Assembly: GCA_035079385.1 (NCBI GenBank)
Contig: JAVHKY010000054.1
Coordinates: 10,517,501-10,581,500 of the forward strand
Length of the DNA: 64,000 nucleotides
Direction of reading: 5' to 3'
Source of the DNA: Aspidiotus rigidus
Lineage: Eukaryota; Arthropoda; Insecta; Hemiptera; Diaspididae
Shown here: piece after piece, positions 35,158 to 47,533 of the stretch
Layout of the letters: each line of letters starts with the position of its first letter
Position numbering within the stretch: the stretch's first letter is position 1
Notes under the pieces: model-generated
Databases searched by the model: none
Seen by the model: the letters and a program-made list of their open reading frames with translations, nothing else
What the model was told of the DNA's origin: nothing
Made by a program: the position numbers and the translations under genes

Positions 35158-36150
35158 AGAATGTCTGGTTACTTACTAAGAAACTGCAGAGAAGTCGAAG
35201 CAGAAATATCTGCTGGGACAGTGAGAAGATGCGTAACATGCGGTGATTCTCAGGGCCTTGTCTTGGGCTCTATGCATTCAATGGGCTATTCAAAACGAAG
35301 CTACCACCAGGAGTGCAGCTACTCGTATGCTACCCCGACGACATACCGGTGATCGACTCGGCCAGCGCGGTGCCTGAGGTCTAGACAGAGGCTGTGACCC
35401 GTTGAATCGAGGTGGCCGGATTAAGCTTGGCAGTTGACAAGACGAAGGCCATTGTTTTCACGACCCGTCGCGAGTTCAATCCACCCACTTTTCGGACATC
35501 AATACTAAGAAGACACTGAAGTACCGGGGGCTCTGGTTCGACAGCAAGCTCTACTTCCGCCACCATTTTGAGAAAGTGGCGGAGAAAGCTTCCAAGGTGG
35601 TGACATGTTGGTCCCACCTGATGTCGAACTAAGGACGGCCAAGAGAAGCCACAAGAAGACTTTACATGAGCGTAGTAGCAATGTCAGCCCTCCTTTATGG
35701 AGCCCCAGTGTGGTTCGACTCCACAGGGAAATGGGAAGAATCCAACAAAGAGCTGCGCTCACGTGTGTCAGCGGATACCACTCTGTTTCATCTGCTGGCA
35801 GAAGAGCGAGCAATAGTGTTCGAGGCAAAGAAGAAGACAAAGATCATCGGACAAGTCTTGCGGGTCAAGCAGGAGGCCAGGCGCTCCTTGCTTGCCAAGT
35901 GGAAGAGTCGTGTGGACCCGCATGCTAATACATGATCTTGATGAGTGGATGGACTGAGACCATGACGAGCTGAATTTTCATCTCACACGAATGATAAGCG
36001 GCCGTAGGTGTTTCAACAAGTAACTACACAAAATGGGGAAGGTTGAACAACAGTCGAATTAACCACGGTTATTAGGAGCGGGATGATGGACTATGGCACA
36101 CCTTCTTCGAGTGTGAGGCGTGGAGACGTTATTCCATTGCCCTGTAATCA
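35158..36150 (+). pseudogene. R1-like non-LTR retrotransposon remnant
   Basis: Broken frames give pieces of a non-LTR RT and its C-terminus. The catalytic block is recognisable as KLPPGVQLLVY followed by a DDI. Then come a segment equivalent to KYRGLWFDSKLYFRHHFEKV, the stretch LYMSVVAMSALLYGAPVWFD, EARRSLLAKWKSRVD, and near 35972 LNFHLTRMISGRRCFNK with LHKMGKVE and WHTFFECEAW, the eroded zinc-binding tail. These are signatures of the R1/jockey class. Several stops and frame changes make it non-functional. No 5' ORF or poly-A tail was found. Confidence 0.75.
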
Positions 36151-36159
36151 ACCAGTCTG

Positions 36160-37860
36160 TTGCGTCGATCAACAGTGGATTCTTAGTTTTCGAGGAATTT
36201 ACGCGTATTCTTGTCGACTTTAAATCTAAGGCCAAAAACAGCATCCGATGCGAGGTGCGAGAGATTAGATTTAATTCTATTCACTCGCATCTCGTATCGC
36301 TTCTCGCACGTTCCCATTGGCTGCGTACTTTTTCTCGGCACCTCGCATCCACTCTGTTTCTGGCCTAACTCAGATTGACGTCGATCAGTAGTCGATTTAA
36401 AGTCGACTTTTCCAAATTTTTTCGTAGACCTGTAGTCGACTGCTCTGTTGTTTCGATTCAAAGGTAATTTTCCTAGTTTCCTGGTAATGAACGCTGGTTA
36501 ACCTCAAATCGACCCCAAATCAAAATAGAATTAAAGTCGACTTCTCCAAATTTTCTGTCTACCTGCGTATTCAAATGCTGAAAGTTGGTCTTTACTTTTC
36601 GCTGGTGAACTTCAAGTCTATCTCGAATCAACGTCCATATCTGAACTCTTGAGTCGACCCAAAAATTCATATAGATCAAACATTGATCACTCCTTTAAGT
36701 CAATTTCAAGTCGACTTGTTGTTCTTTGGTAGTGGACGATGGTCGATTCCAAATCTACCTCAAATCAACATCGATCTGAAGTCCATTTCGTGTCGACTTC
36801 TTCGAATTTCATATCCACCAAAAATCGACTTCTCCTTTGGGTCGATTTTTACTTCATTAGTAGTTCTCTGGTAATCTACTCTAGTCGACTTGAATTTGAC
36901 CTCGAAGTCGATTCCGGGTCAACTTCTCCAAATTTTAGATCGGCCAAAAATCGACCATTCCAAAGGGTTGATTTCAAGTGGACTTGTAGTTTTCTGGTAA
37001 TGGACAATGATCGACTTCAGATTGACCTGGAATCGATCTATTTTACGTCGACTCTCCAAATTTTTTATCGAACAAAAATCGACACCTCATTTGGGTCTGT
37101 TTCTAGCTTCTTTTTGGCTCTCTGGTAGAGGAGAAAGGTCGACTTCAAATCGACCTCAAAACGACACCGATATGAAGTTGATTTCGTGTCGACCTCTCCA
37201 AATTTCATAGTGGTCAAAAATGGGTCGATTTCAAGTCGACCTCGAATTGATATCAATTTCAAGTCGGCCTCTCCAAATTTTATATCGATCAAAAATCAAT
37301 TACTCCAAAGGATCGATTTCGAGAGGATTTGTAGTTCTCTGGTAATGGAGAGTGGTCGACTTGAAATCGACCTGGAATCGATATCTATTTCAAGTCGCCC
37401 TCTCCAAATTTTATATCGATCAAAAATCGATACCTCATTTGAGTCGCGTTTCCTAGTCTAATTTTGGTTCTCTGGTAATGGATATGGTCGATTTCAAGTC
37501 GACTTCGAATCGATATCGATCTAAAGTCGATTTCTTCAAATTTTATATCGACTTAAAATCGAGTGCTGCATTGCGTCGATTTTTTCTCGATTCTTAGTTC
37601 TAGTCGACTTGAAATTTGACCTCAAATGTAAGTCGATTTCGGGTCGACTTTCGAATTTTTTATCAATCTGTATTCGACTGCTCTGTTGTGTCGATTGAAA
37701 GTCGATTCTTAGTTTTATGGAATCGAGTCAACGTCTCCAAATTCGTTTATCGACCTGAAATCGATTGCTCTATTGCGTCGATTTACAGTCGACTGGTAGT
37801 TTTCCGGGAATATATGTGTATCTTGACGTTTTGAATTCAACCTTAAATTGACGTCGATCT
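36160..37860 (+). repeat. GTCGAC-rich satellite (~130-bp unit)
   Basis: About a dozen degenerate units in one orientation carry GTCGACTTCTCCAAATTTT, ATCGATCAAAAATCGA and TAGTTCTCTGGTAATGGA. Spacing of the last motif (36863, 36988, 37118, 37333, 37468) gives a period of 125-135 bp with one unit disturbed. Open frames across it are by-products of the period. Confidence 0.8.
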
Positions 37861-38459
37861 AGAGTTCGTGTTATAGTCACTCCCTTGTAGACTTTGCTAC
37901 TCGCAGGCAGAATGTGCAGTTATCTTATACAAATATGTCGAACTAGAACTCTTAATTATGGAACTAAGGCCTATGCGAATCTCAATTAGACTCGAGCATT
38001 GTATCAACGGTCGAATGGACGCAATTTCGACGTCCATTGTCAGCCTGCGTTATAAAACTCGTGTCAGAAGTTTACTTATTCAAAGAGGTATCAAATTATG
38101 CGCTTGCCACGTCGACAGTATTTACTTTCATTTGAAAATAAGGTCTTGGGAGTTTGCACTAAATCTGTCGTAGCACGAAAACGCAAAACGTTAGATGTAT
38201 AGTTGAAATGTACGAATTTTGTATCTCAATTTTATCTTTAATTTGAGCCATATCCGAAGTTTCTACGACTTTTTTGAGGCGAGTTATGGACCAAAATGTG
38301 CCGAAAATTCACCAAATCGCCAGGGTTCCCAAAATAGGGCTTGAAAATTAATTAATTTACAGTATTGTGCTGAATTTCTAAAATTTTAATAATCAAATTA
38401 GTGTTTCCTAAGTGAATTTGGACGGGGAAAACGGAGAAAAATAGTAACAAAATCCTAAG

Positions 38460-39990
38460 AAACAACAAAATAGGTTAATAGGCCCAAAAAGGGTCAAAAT
38501 TCCCCCGAGTTGGAAAATCGTTCAAATTTTTGAATTGTATTTCGATTTTTAGGCAGAATTTCGCGCTGAGTTCGAAAAAATGTTTAAAAATTTTTTCGAA
38601 ACACCAACATGGGTTAATGGGCCCAAAAAAGGTCAAAATTTCTCAAAGTTGGAAAATTGTTCAAACTTTCAAATTTTAATTCGATTTTCAAGTGGAATTT
38701 TGCGCCGAGTCCGAAAAAAATGCTTAAACAGTTCTTTGAAGCACGAAAAAAGGGTTAATGGGCCCCAAAAAGGGCCAAAATTTCCCCAAATTGGAAAATC
38801 GTTCAAATTTCTTAATTGTATTTCGATTTTGAAGTAGAATTTCGCGCTGAGTTCGAAAAAAAAGTTTGAAAATTCTCTCGAAGCACCAAAATGGGCCCAA
38901 AAAAGGTCAAAATTTCTCAAAGTTGGAAAATTGTTCAAACTTTCAAATTTTAATTCGATTTTCAAGTGGAATTTTGCGCCGAGTCCGAAAAAAATGCTTA
39001 AACAGTTCTTTGAAGCACGAAAAAAGGGTTAATGGGCCCCAAAAAGGGCCAAAATTTCCCCAAATTGGAAAATCGTTCAAATTTCTTAATTGTATTTCGA
39101 TTTTGAAGTAGAATTTTGCGCTGAGTTCGAAAAAAAAGTTTGAAAATTCTCTCGAAGCACCAAAATGGGCCCAAAAAAGGTCAACATTTCTCAAAGTTTG
39201 AAAATTGTTCAAACTTTCAAATTTTAATTCGATTTTCAAGTAGAATTTTGCGCCGAGTCCGAAATAAATGCTTAAACAGTTCTTTGAAGCACGAACAAAG
39301 GGTTAATGGGCCCCAAAAAGGGCCAAAATTTCCCCAAATTGGAAAATCGTTCAAATCTTTTAATTGTATTTCGATTTTTAAGTAGAATTTCGCGCTGAGT
39401 TCGAAAAAAAAGTTTGAAAATTCTCTCGAAGCACCAAAATGGGCCCAAAAAAGGTCAACATTTCTCAAAGTTGGAAAATTGTTCAAACTTTCAAATTTTA
39501 ATTCGATTTTCAAGTGGAATTTTGCGCCGAGTCCGAAAAAAAATACTTAAACAGTTCTTCGATGCACGAAAAAAGGGTTAATGGGCCCAAAGAGGGCCAA
39601 AATTCCCCCAAATTGGAAAATCGTTCAAATTTTTTAATTGTACATATTTCGATTTTTAAGTAGAATTTTGCGCTAAGTTCGAAAAAAATGTTTAAAAATT
39701 TTTTCGAAGCACCAACATGGGTTAATGGCCCCAAAAAAGGTCAAAATTTATCAAAGTTGGAAAATTGTTCAAACTTTCAAATTTTTATTCGATTTTCAAT
39801 CGCGCCGAGACCGAAAAAAATGCTTAAAAAATACTTCGGAGCACCAAAATGGGATAATGGGCTTAAAGAGAATCAAAATTCCTTCAAGATGAAAAATTGC
39901 GTAATCTTCAAAAGTTCTTTTCAATTCCGAAGTAAAATTTACCGCCGAGTCCGAGAAAAATACTTAAATGACCCTAGATGATCTCCAAAA
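38460..39990 (+). repeat. FB-2 left tandem array (274-bp dimer of ~137-bp units)
   Basis: Units alternate between two variants, one with AAGTGGAATTTTGCGCCGAG and one with GTAGAATTTCGCGCTGAG. The pair repeats every 274 bp, seen for example in identical 98-residue shadow frames beginning 274 bp apart. Common parts are GGGTTAATGGGCCC and CAAATTGGAAAATCGTTC. Confidence 0.9.
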
Positions 39991-40800
39991 TGAAGAATCA
40001 AAAAAAAATTTTCCATTCTGCAGTAAAGTTGTTGATTCAGGGGATGGAAGGAATGTCGAAAAGTTCGTTTGCCGTTGAGTGCTCGCGGAGCGTCGGGTGA
40101 CAGATCCGAAAGAGGAAATTGCAGAAATTCTCCTCACTTGGGGATTGGAGGGAGGCGACACATTGATCTTCCCTTGACGGTTCGCAGTGAGAGGTCGACT
40201 AGGGCTCTGCGTATGATCAAAGCGGGAAAAAGTGGGAAAACTCTCGTTGTTTCAGTCGAAGAACGCAAAGTTGGTCTTCTGTTGCGTGCTTGCGATGAGA
40301 GATCAACTGACGCTCCACCTATGAACGAAGCGGGCCAAAGTGTAAAAACTCCTTTATTCAGGCAATGGGAGAATACCGCAAATTCGGTCTTGCTCGTGAA
40401 GAGCGATCAGCTACAACTTAGTCTTCGATGGAGGCAGACGAAAGCCCGGAATTTCCCGGGGTTTCAACGGAGGAGGGAATGATACCGTCAAGCTCAACCT
40501 TTGTCATGAGCTCGCGGTGAGAGAACGATCAAAACCCCGTGTTTGAAAGAGGCAGGCGAATGATCCCTGGGTTCAACATAGATCGACTGAGGCCCCGTGT
40601 ATGATCAAGAAAAACTCGTGTTGTTTCTTGACAAGAAGAGAATAATACCGCCGACTTCGTTTTCCATTACATGCTTGCGGTAAAAGATCGACTGAGGCCC
40701 CATGTATGATCGAGGCGGGTACTTCCGCAAAAACTCCTGTTGTTTCTTGCCAAGGAGAGTTCAACAGTTTTTTTCACCTCAGCACACAATTTTACCCTAG
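39991..40800 (+). repeat. FB-2 centre, ~110-bp degenerate tandem repeat
   Basis: Repeated text includes GATCGACTGAGGCCC, TGTATGATCAAG/GAGGCGGG and AAAACTCCTGTTGTTTC. One frame (40069-40482 plus, 137 codons, Arg-rich) is open but spans the repeats and resembles no protein I know, so I do not call it a gene. Confidence 0.6.
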
Positions 40801-41230
40801 AATCAAGAAAAACTTTGAAGGTTAGGCGATTTTTTTCGTTTTGAAAAAATGTTTACCCTTTTTGGTCCCATTAACCCATTTTGGTGCTCCGCAGAATTTC
40901 TTAACAATTTTATTCAGATTTAGCGCTAAATTTTGTCTCAGAATCGAGAAAAACTTTGAAGGTTGGGCGATTTTATCATTGTGGGGAAATTTTGACCCTT
41001 TTTTGCCCATAAACCTACTTTGGTGCTTCGCAGAATTTTTTAACAATTTTATTCAGATTCAACGCTAAATTTTATCTTAGAATCGAGAAAAACTTTGAAG
41101 ATTAGGCGGTTTTATCATTTTTGTGAAACTTCGACCTTCTTTTGGCCCATTAACCCATTTTTGTGCTTCGCAGAATTTTTTACCCATCTTATTCGGATTC
41201 AGCGCTAAATTTTACCTCATTACGCGATTC
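40801..41230 (-). repeat. FB-2 right tandem array, inverted
   Basis: Three units of the left-array repeat in opposite orientation, with CCCATTAACCCATTTTGGTG and AATTTTGTCTCAGAATCGAG. Confidence 0.8.
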
Positions 41231-41450
41231 TTTCAATCAGTAAAATTGTTTTTTGATAATTCACAGCTTTGGGAACCCTTGCTGTAAAATTTGGGCAAAT
41301 TTTGGCTCATAACTCGGTTCGGAAAAGTCGTAGAAACTTCGGATATGGCTCAAATTAAAGATAAAAGTGAGATACAAAATTCGTACATTTAAACTATACG
41401 TCTAACGTTTTGCATTTTCGCGCTACGACAGATTCAGCGCAAACTCCCAT

Positions 41451-43880
41451 TTAACTGGTAACATCTTTCTGGTCCACCCTGTGTTTATACTATTTTGTAA
41501 ATTTCTCTCATGAGGGACACTTTCTGGTCATGACTTTGCACTTCAGAACCGTACCATCAGCAGAACGAAGTTGGTCAATCAAAAGTATACAATCTCTTAT
41601 CCATGTTCAAGAGAACGAATTCGATCGAGGTGGTGAACTTTGTTCTATCTATTCCTCTGTTTTTACGTCTGACAGTTTCAATGTGCATCACTTTCTCATT
41701 TTCTTAGCTTTTCCACAAAATCTTTCCGTCCACGTCAAGTTAAAAACTCTTTGAAAATCTGTTAATAATCCATATTCGATCATCTTTTCAAGTTTGATTG
41801 TGCGCGTTAGTTCACCATCACGAAAGGTTATTTGAACGAACGATTATTGAGAAAAATCATATTCATTTCGAACGACGTGTACAAAAACCTCAGTTCAATA
41901 GGAAGACGGTATTTTATTATTTTTTTCCTTGCATTTACGTTCCATAATATGTCATTTTATCTATTATTTATCGAGTACAATTATACTCAAGACACATTAT
42001 AGCACTGTACACAATACGCCCTCTTGTTGGTTTTTGTTGAAAATCTCCCCCTAATGATGTTTTCGTATACCCTCATCGCTTCTGTTGCCGGATAACGGCG
42101 TGTAAAAAAGAAAGAAAATGCCCTCCTACTGATTTAATTGTAGGGTACGTACACCGGTATACCGTATGAGAGAACCTGTTCAGACAGTGGCGTCTTGAAC
42201 GGTGATTGAGATACCTTTAATTTTTCTTTTTAAACAGTAAATTTTCTACGCAATAAATTAAGGGTGACGAGGGGGTCGTAAACTGAGCTCGCGACAACAG
42301 CGATGTCAGCACCGATGGATCGCTAATTACATTAATTACTTCATTTAGCTAATTGAAGCGAATGGTCCGATGTTAGAGAAGACGTTATACGGGTGAAGTT
42401 TCGCCATCTTTTTTTTTTCCAAGTTTTTCCGGCGATGGTGATACAAAGGTAAACAAAAATAGATAAATGGAAAGTTTATAAGTTTTGCCAGTAAAATCGA
42501 TCGCCTCGACGAAGAAACAAGGGAGGAAACTCCCATTAGGCGTTGTTGAGTAAAGTAACTATGGATATCAAATATCAGAAGAAATAATAGCTACTCGAGA
42601 GCGAGAGAGCGGCAACACAATAGCGGCGACGTCAGCGATGGCGGCAGCAAAAGCGTAGCTTAATATCTATCGCGAAGTCTGAAATAAAACGAAGGAAAGG
42701 GTGATGCTTTTACTGCCCTTATATCTTTATCCACTCATCTTTTTCTCTTCTTCTCCTCCTCGTCGCCTTTTTTGCTATTTAGCACTCGACACTCTCTCAC
42801 TCTGCAGCAGCATCAAGCGAGCATTGCGGTTAACGAGTCCGAACGTGTTGATACGTTTCAAGAAAGCTTGTTGAAAATGTCAACGAGAGTGAATTTTTGT
42901 ATACGACGATATGTCAGAAGGAATAATATTATGCGGGAACTTGAAGAGCGCTCATACACGAGGGGGTGGGGGCTCATAATCGTGATTATTAGACGATCGC
43001 GACCTGCATAATATTCCAACGATCACTGAATAGTGACGATGATGCCTCAGAGATCAGATCGACCTCGTTAAAATACAGTCGCTGTCATCCGAGGCGCTCG
43101 TATTTATTAGGTTGCATCTGGTGCAGGTTCGAGTACGATTTTTACACGTGTTCTTTTTAATTCCTAGACGAACACATTCTTTTCAGTTGTACACACGGTA
43201 TGAGAGTCCGCGCGACCCGCAACCAGTTATGCGTGATGTAGAGACCGCCGAGAGATTTATCTCTTTCTCTCGCCGTCTTCGAACTATAACCGAGTTCCTT
43301 CACTTCATATAATTTTTCGCAGCGATATCTGAAAGAGGGTTAAAGAAAACATTCTGTTTCCACAAATTTTGTAGGTGGAGTGTATCGTCCCTAATGAATA
43401 TGTGCAACTGTCAGTAGTAATAATCGTTTCGAGGAATATTTCGAGCTAATTTTGAGGAATAGGTGCAGTCGAACAAGAGACGCCCGTGAGAAAACAAGAA
43501 AACGGAACGAACGAAGAGGAAAGGAAAAAAGTTGAAAATGATGTAAAAAATTGATGTCGGTGACTGCGCATACGTCATGGAGGGTGTACTTGATCATTCT
43601 TGTATTCGTTCGGGTATAGGGTAAGGCAAAATGATAAATTCTCAGAGACTGTGCTGTGATGTGGAATTCCAAGGCTGGATATAGATTCGAACCGATACGA
43701 TCTACTGTCACGATAATTTGTATTTAGAAAAAGATAGATACGAGAAAGAAATAGAGAGAAACGTACGAGTTTACGTGCACATCAGCGATGTATAATGATG
43801 ATTAAATCTAGGGTATTATTCGGCTTTGACAAATTTCTGGTATTGATCGTTGTTCTGCTTTTCTTTCTTTTTTTTTTCAG
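41451..43880. other. Intergenic or intronic, no recognised gene
   Basis: Less repeat-like than its surroundings, with moderate GC around 42600-43300. No ORF has a domain. It is directly upstream of the candidate 47-nt exon and could hold 5' parts of the host gene. Confidence 0.35.
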
Positions 43881-43927
43881 CCGAAGAGATTGAAGGGGAA
43901 TTCGCCGGTAGCGCCGAAATTGTTACG
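43881..43927 (+). CDS. Candidate 47-nt exon of the Ser/Tyr/Asn-rich host gene
   Basis: A long T-rich tract ending TTTTTTTTCAG precedes the segment and GTAAGA follows it, which are strong splice signals. Read in frame 1 it gives PKRLKGNSPVAPKLL plus two bases. Joined to the exon at 57999 the split codon becomes CGA (Arg) and the frame continues into SETASPV, whereas another frame stops. That phase agreement is the only link between them, and the implied intron is about 14 kb. It could instead belong to another gene or be chance. Confidence 0.45.
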
Positions 43928-44147
43928 GTAAGATTATTATTTTATTTTTCTCGCGTCAATTATTATATTATCGCATCGAACTTGACGTCCCCCTCTAAAA
44001 TAAATTAGAAAAAAGAAAATTTCCGGTCAAAATCATTCATTCAATGTGACGTAGGCATATCTTTGATAGGATCCCAATGAACCATGGTGACACCACGTTG
44101 AATAGCTACTTCGAATAAAAGTCGAATTGAAATCGACTGAGTCTATC

Positions 44148-46293
44148 TAACGACGACATACTCAACGATTGAAACGTACGGAGTAATTTGAATAGAGCCA
44201 AAGAAATGAAAATACACCGGAGCGCTTTCGGGTTACCCCCTCTTAATAATGCTAACACTTTCGCCAATGTTGTTGCGGACCTCGAAATAAAAATTGGGCC
44301 TGGGGTTAATACTCAGAAAGCGTGTGCCGCCTTTGTCCGCGATACCCCCTTCCCTCGTATAAATGATTTGGCTTTTGAGGTGATTAAGTGGATCAAGAGG
44401 AAGGTCAGGGAGGAGGGCTTAACCATTACTAAGGCTGATAAAGGGAATGCCATAGTCGTTATGGATAAGTCCTCTTACGTCTCCAAGGTCTATGACGTTC
44501 TCGACCAGTGTGGCGCCAAGGAAAATGCGGATTTCAATTTTCCAAATCACGTCAAAGAAGTTAGGCGTGTTATAAACACTTGTGAATTCATTATTAAGAC
44601 CCCTAAGCTTAAAAGAATGCTTCTTGAGCCCAATCCAGTGCCGCCCCTCTTGTACGGGCTACCTAAGGTTCATAAGAGGGACACCCCGATGCGGCCGGTC
44701 ATTTCTTTCGTGTCTTCCCCCACGTACTTCTTGGCGAAATTTTTGGACCGTTGGTTCAAATCTAGAGTGGAATTTGAGTCATCCTACTCTGTGAAGAATT
44801 CGTTCTCTTTGGCTAATAAGCTTAAGGATGACATTCTTCCGCCTGATTCAACCCTATGCTCCTTTGACGTTGTCGGCTTATTTCCGAGTATCCCTAGAGC
44901 TACTGCCATGCAACATATGGGAGACCTTTTGATCCAATCTAATATTTGTCACGAAGAGTTGACAGAATTTTTTAATTTACTCAATATTTGTTGGTCTCCC
45001 AACTTTTGCAAATTTGAAGGCAAATTTTTCGAATTTACTCAGGAGGTAGGTATCCCTATTGGCTCTCCTCTGGGTTCCCTCATTTCGGAGGTTTTCATGT
45101 CTAAATTTGAGCTTGATCTCTTTTCCTCTGGTCAGGGGTTTTTGGGTCATATATATTATTGGCACAGGTACGTCGACGATGTGTTGTGTTTGTGGACCGG
45201 TCAACGGGATCTCCTTTTGGAGTTTCTCAGGTATCTTAACAGTTTATACCCATCCATCAAATTCACTTGGAAGTAGGCGGTTCATCTATAAATTTTTTGG
45301 ACCTTACTATCTCTAATAGAGAAGGTGCCCACGAATTCGCCATGTATAGAAAAGATACCTCGACCGATATTACTGTCCACGGCAGATCTTTCTGCCCTGT
45401 TGCTCACAAATATGCCGGTTTTAATAGTTATATTCACCGGTTGACGAGTATCCCATTAGGTCAGCTCGCTTTTCAACAGGAGCTTTCGACTATAAAGCAC
45501 TTGGCCAGAGTGAACGAGATCAGCTTGGATATTGACTTGATGGTCCATAGGAAATTGACTCGGAAATGCCTTGATTCCACTACCTCCCTCCCCCGTAATC
45601 CAGCGTCAGATAGTAGGAAACGTTGGATTAGGCTTCCGTTTTTGGGGAAATTTTCTTCCCAATTAGGTCGTGTCCTCCGCCCATTTGGGTTTCGGCCAGT
45701 GTTTTACAATCTGAACACTGTAAAAAGTTTGTTCGTTAAGTTAAAGGACCCCATCCCACTGGTCGAAAGAAGCGGGGTTTACAAAATTGAGTGTAATGAT
45801 TGTAATGGAATTTATATAGGCGAGACTGGACGTCAGCTCAAAATTAGAATAGATAAGCATAGGAAGGCGTGGGAAAAGAAGAAATTGGGTGATTCGGCAT
45901 TTGCGGACCATCTTATCACCACTGGCCGTGGTTTCATAGAGTGATCTGAGTCCCTCCTCCATAGAGAGTCCTCGGCTTTCAAACGTACCGCGCTAGAACA
46001 CATCGAAATTATTCGCCATCTGAATAACGATAACCTAATTGTGCTCAACAGGTACATACCTGATGAGGGTTTGATTGAATTAGTTTACGAGTATGATTCA
46101 CATTGTGATGACTCGCTAGTTCAGTCATGTCCTCCTCGGTAGTTCTTGTTGCCGGCCGGAGTTGGTTCAGTTGCTTTCACGTCCCCGTTGACAATGGTTT
46201 TTTAATCGAAAGCGCTCCGGTGTATTTTCATTTCTGTGGTTCTATTCAAATTACTCCGTACGTTTTAATGGTTGAGTATGTCGTCGTTGGATT
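44148..46293 (+). mobile_element. Penelope-like element, copy 3, between ~85-bp inverted arms
   Basis: 44148-44231 is the reverse complement of 46207-46291, sharing ACGACGACATACTCAAC, ACGTACGGAGTAATTTGAAT and GAAAATACACCGGAGCGC. Directly after the left arm the sequence enters the coding region about 100 codons into the ORF, so the 5' part is missing. It is nearly identical to copy 1 where they overlap. Confidence 0.85.
44188..46142 (+). pseudogene. Penelope-like RT / GIY-YIG protein, frameshift plus stop
   Basis: The conserved protein begins near 44236 (LPPLNNANTFANVVADLEIK) and includes the DKG region (TITKADKGNAIVVM), the RT with CSFDVVGLFPSIP, IGSPLGSLISEVFM and YWHRYVDDVLC, and the GIY-YIG nuclease (SGVYKIECNDCNGIYIGET). 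A one-base deletion near 45267 (ATTCACTTGG against ATTCACGTTGG in copy 1) shifts the frame. A G-to-T change at 45942 turns a Gly codon into TGA inside the nuclease tail, where copy 1 reads through. Otherwise it is almost identical to copy 1. The first six codons lie in the inverted arm. Not functional. Confidence 0.88.
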
Positions 46294-46439
46294 GATGACT
46301 GTCATTGCCATATTTGGCTGATCGGTGAACTGAGATTTTCCTTTTTGTCGGTTAATTAAAGGTTCGAGATTATTCAATTCAAATATTAAGTCTGCCTGAG
46401 TTCCTGTTTGACTTGTTCAACCTGTTCTTTACAAAATTT

Positions 46440-46860
46440 AGATGGCCTGCGACTGCAAAATTAATACGAGAGGTAACGGAAAGGGTCGAATCGGCATTAA
46501 GTAATAAATTAATTTTCTTGAACGCGAATTCGGAAAGGGAACCAGAATAATCTCTAAACGTATACGCATACTAAGTAACATCCGACCAACCTTTAAAAAT
46601 TCCAATCTCCAGTTGTCCCATGGTTGGGTGAGTCCTATCAGTTTTAGACTCATGGCATACCAGTCCAAGGCACCACCTTCGACGAATAGGTTCAATGCTT
46701 CGGCGAATTGGGATTGTTTAACACCAAGCCGTAGGCACTCACTTTCAAATGTTGTGAGTCATACATCTGCATTTTGGTCCTTGCTGCCGCAGAATTTTTC
46801 AATGACCATGTCCTTGGTCAAAGGTTTTGAGACTCGTTTTCTCCACGTTAACTGATTGGT
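46440..46860 (-). pseudogene. Gag remnant of an LTR retrotransposon
   Basis: The minus strand gives MVIEKFCGSKDQNADV, then FESECLRLGV, ALNLFVEGGALDWYAMSLKL and PWDNWRLEFLKV, the arrangement of Ty3/gypsy-type capsid domains. After a frame change come EFAFKKINLLLNADSTL and related residues. There is an in-frame stop and at least one frameshift. It differs from the gag-like ORF at 1-1161. Confidence 0.65.
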
Positions 46861-47533
46861 TTTGTTTCAGTTGTGATTGTGAATAGACCAATTCTTCGAA
46901 TCATTCGTAAAATACGTACGCGTTATTTTTCATACATACCTGTGACGAGAATTTGGCATATCTCGTCACGAACCTTCAGTATCACAAAACGTGACTGAAG
47001 ATGAACATAACGTAAGTAAAAACAAACAAGCGATGATTCGGTGTTTAAAAGAAAGACGCGTACGAACTCAATAATTAAGCTCTGGGAAAACATGGCAAGG
47101 GTCGAAGTCGCAGCTACTGAATTTCATGCTGATCACCTCAGCTCGACTGAGCTCGTTCATGAGTAGATATATGTGTACTCACATGTGATCGTCATTATAC
47201 GGTCTTACATATATGTAGTTGTCATTCTTACGTCGGTGTGTACATAGCCCACGTCGTAATACCTAATCATAATTACAAATGTCCAAAAAAATTTTCATTT
47301 GACTACAGAATTAACAAAAGAGCTAAAAATCCCCCTTTCGTAAATGGTTCATAATTTTTCGTGAATATATTTCTTTGTTATATCCGCATTGAGAAACAGT
47401 TTCTGTCGTTGTAAAACCACTGGCGGCAGTGATTAACCTCTTTAATAACATTTGATCACATTTGCTAAAGAAGTTATTGAACTTTTATCTTTGACAGTCG
47501 TGCTCAGTGTTCAATATTTTGCTGTTTTTCAAA
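46861..47533. other. 5' flank of the arginine decarboxylase gene
   Basis: No gene visible. A pyrimidine-rich acceptor-like sequence (TTTTATCTTTGACAG, about 47482-47496) lies just upstream of the coding start, so a short non-coding leader exon further up is possible. I saw no TATA box that I would defend. Confidence 0.35.

Larger units (their letters stand above)
38147..41450. mobile_element. Second foldback element, FB-2
   Basis: 38147-38350 is the reverse complement of 41260-41450 (TGGGAGTTTGC at the outer end, TCTGTCGTAGC, AACGTTAGA, CATATCCGAAGTTTCTACGA). Inside, a left tandem array and a shorter right array of the same unit face each other, with a different tandem repeat at the centre. 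It has the same plan as FB-1. No transposase is seen. Confidence 0.75.

Noticed and set aside
36739..39513. Repeated 67-129-codon frames in the satellites
   Set aside because: They repeat at the satellite period and occur on both strands; not genes.
40069..40482. 137-codon Arg-rich frame in the FB-2 centre
   Set aside because: It spans a degenerate tandem repeat and resembles no protein I know.
47507..47533. GTG at 47507 as the start of the decarboxylase
   Set aside because: The frame is open there, but eukaryotes rarely start at GTG and the ATG at 47534 lines up with the N-terminus of AdiA.
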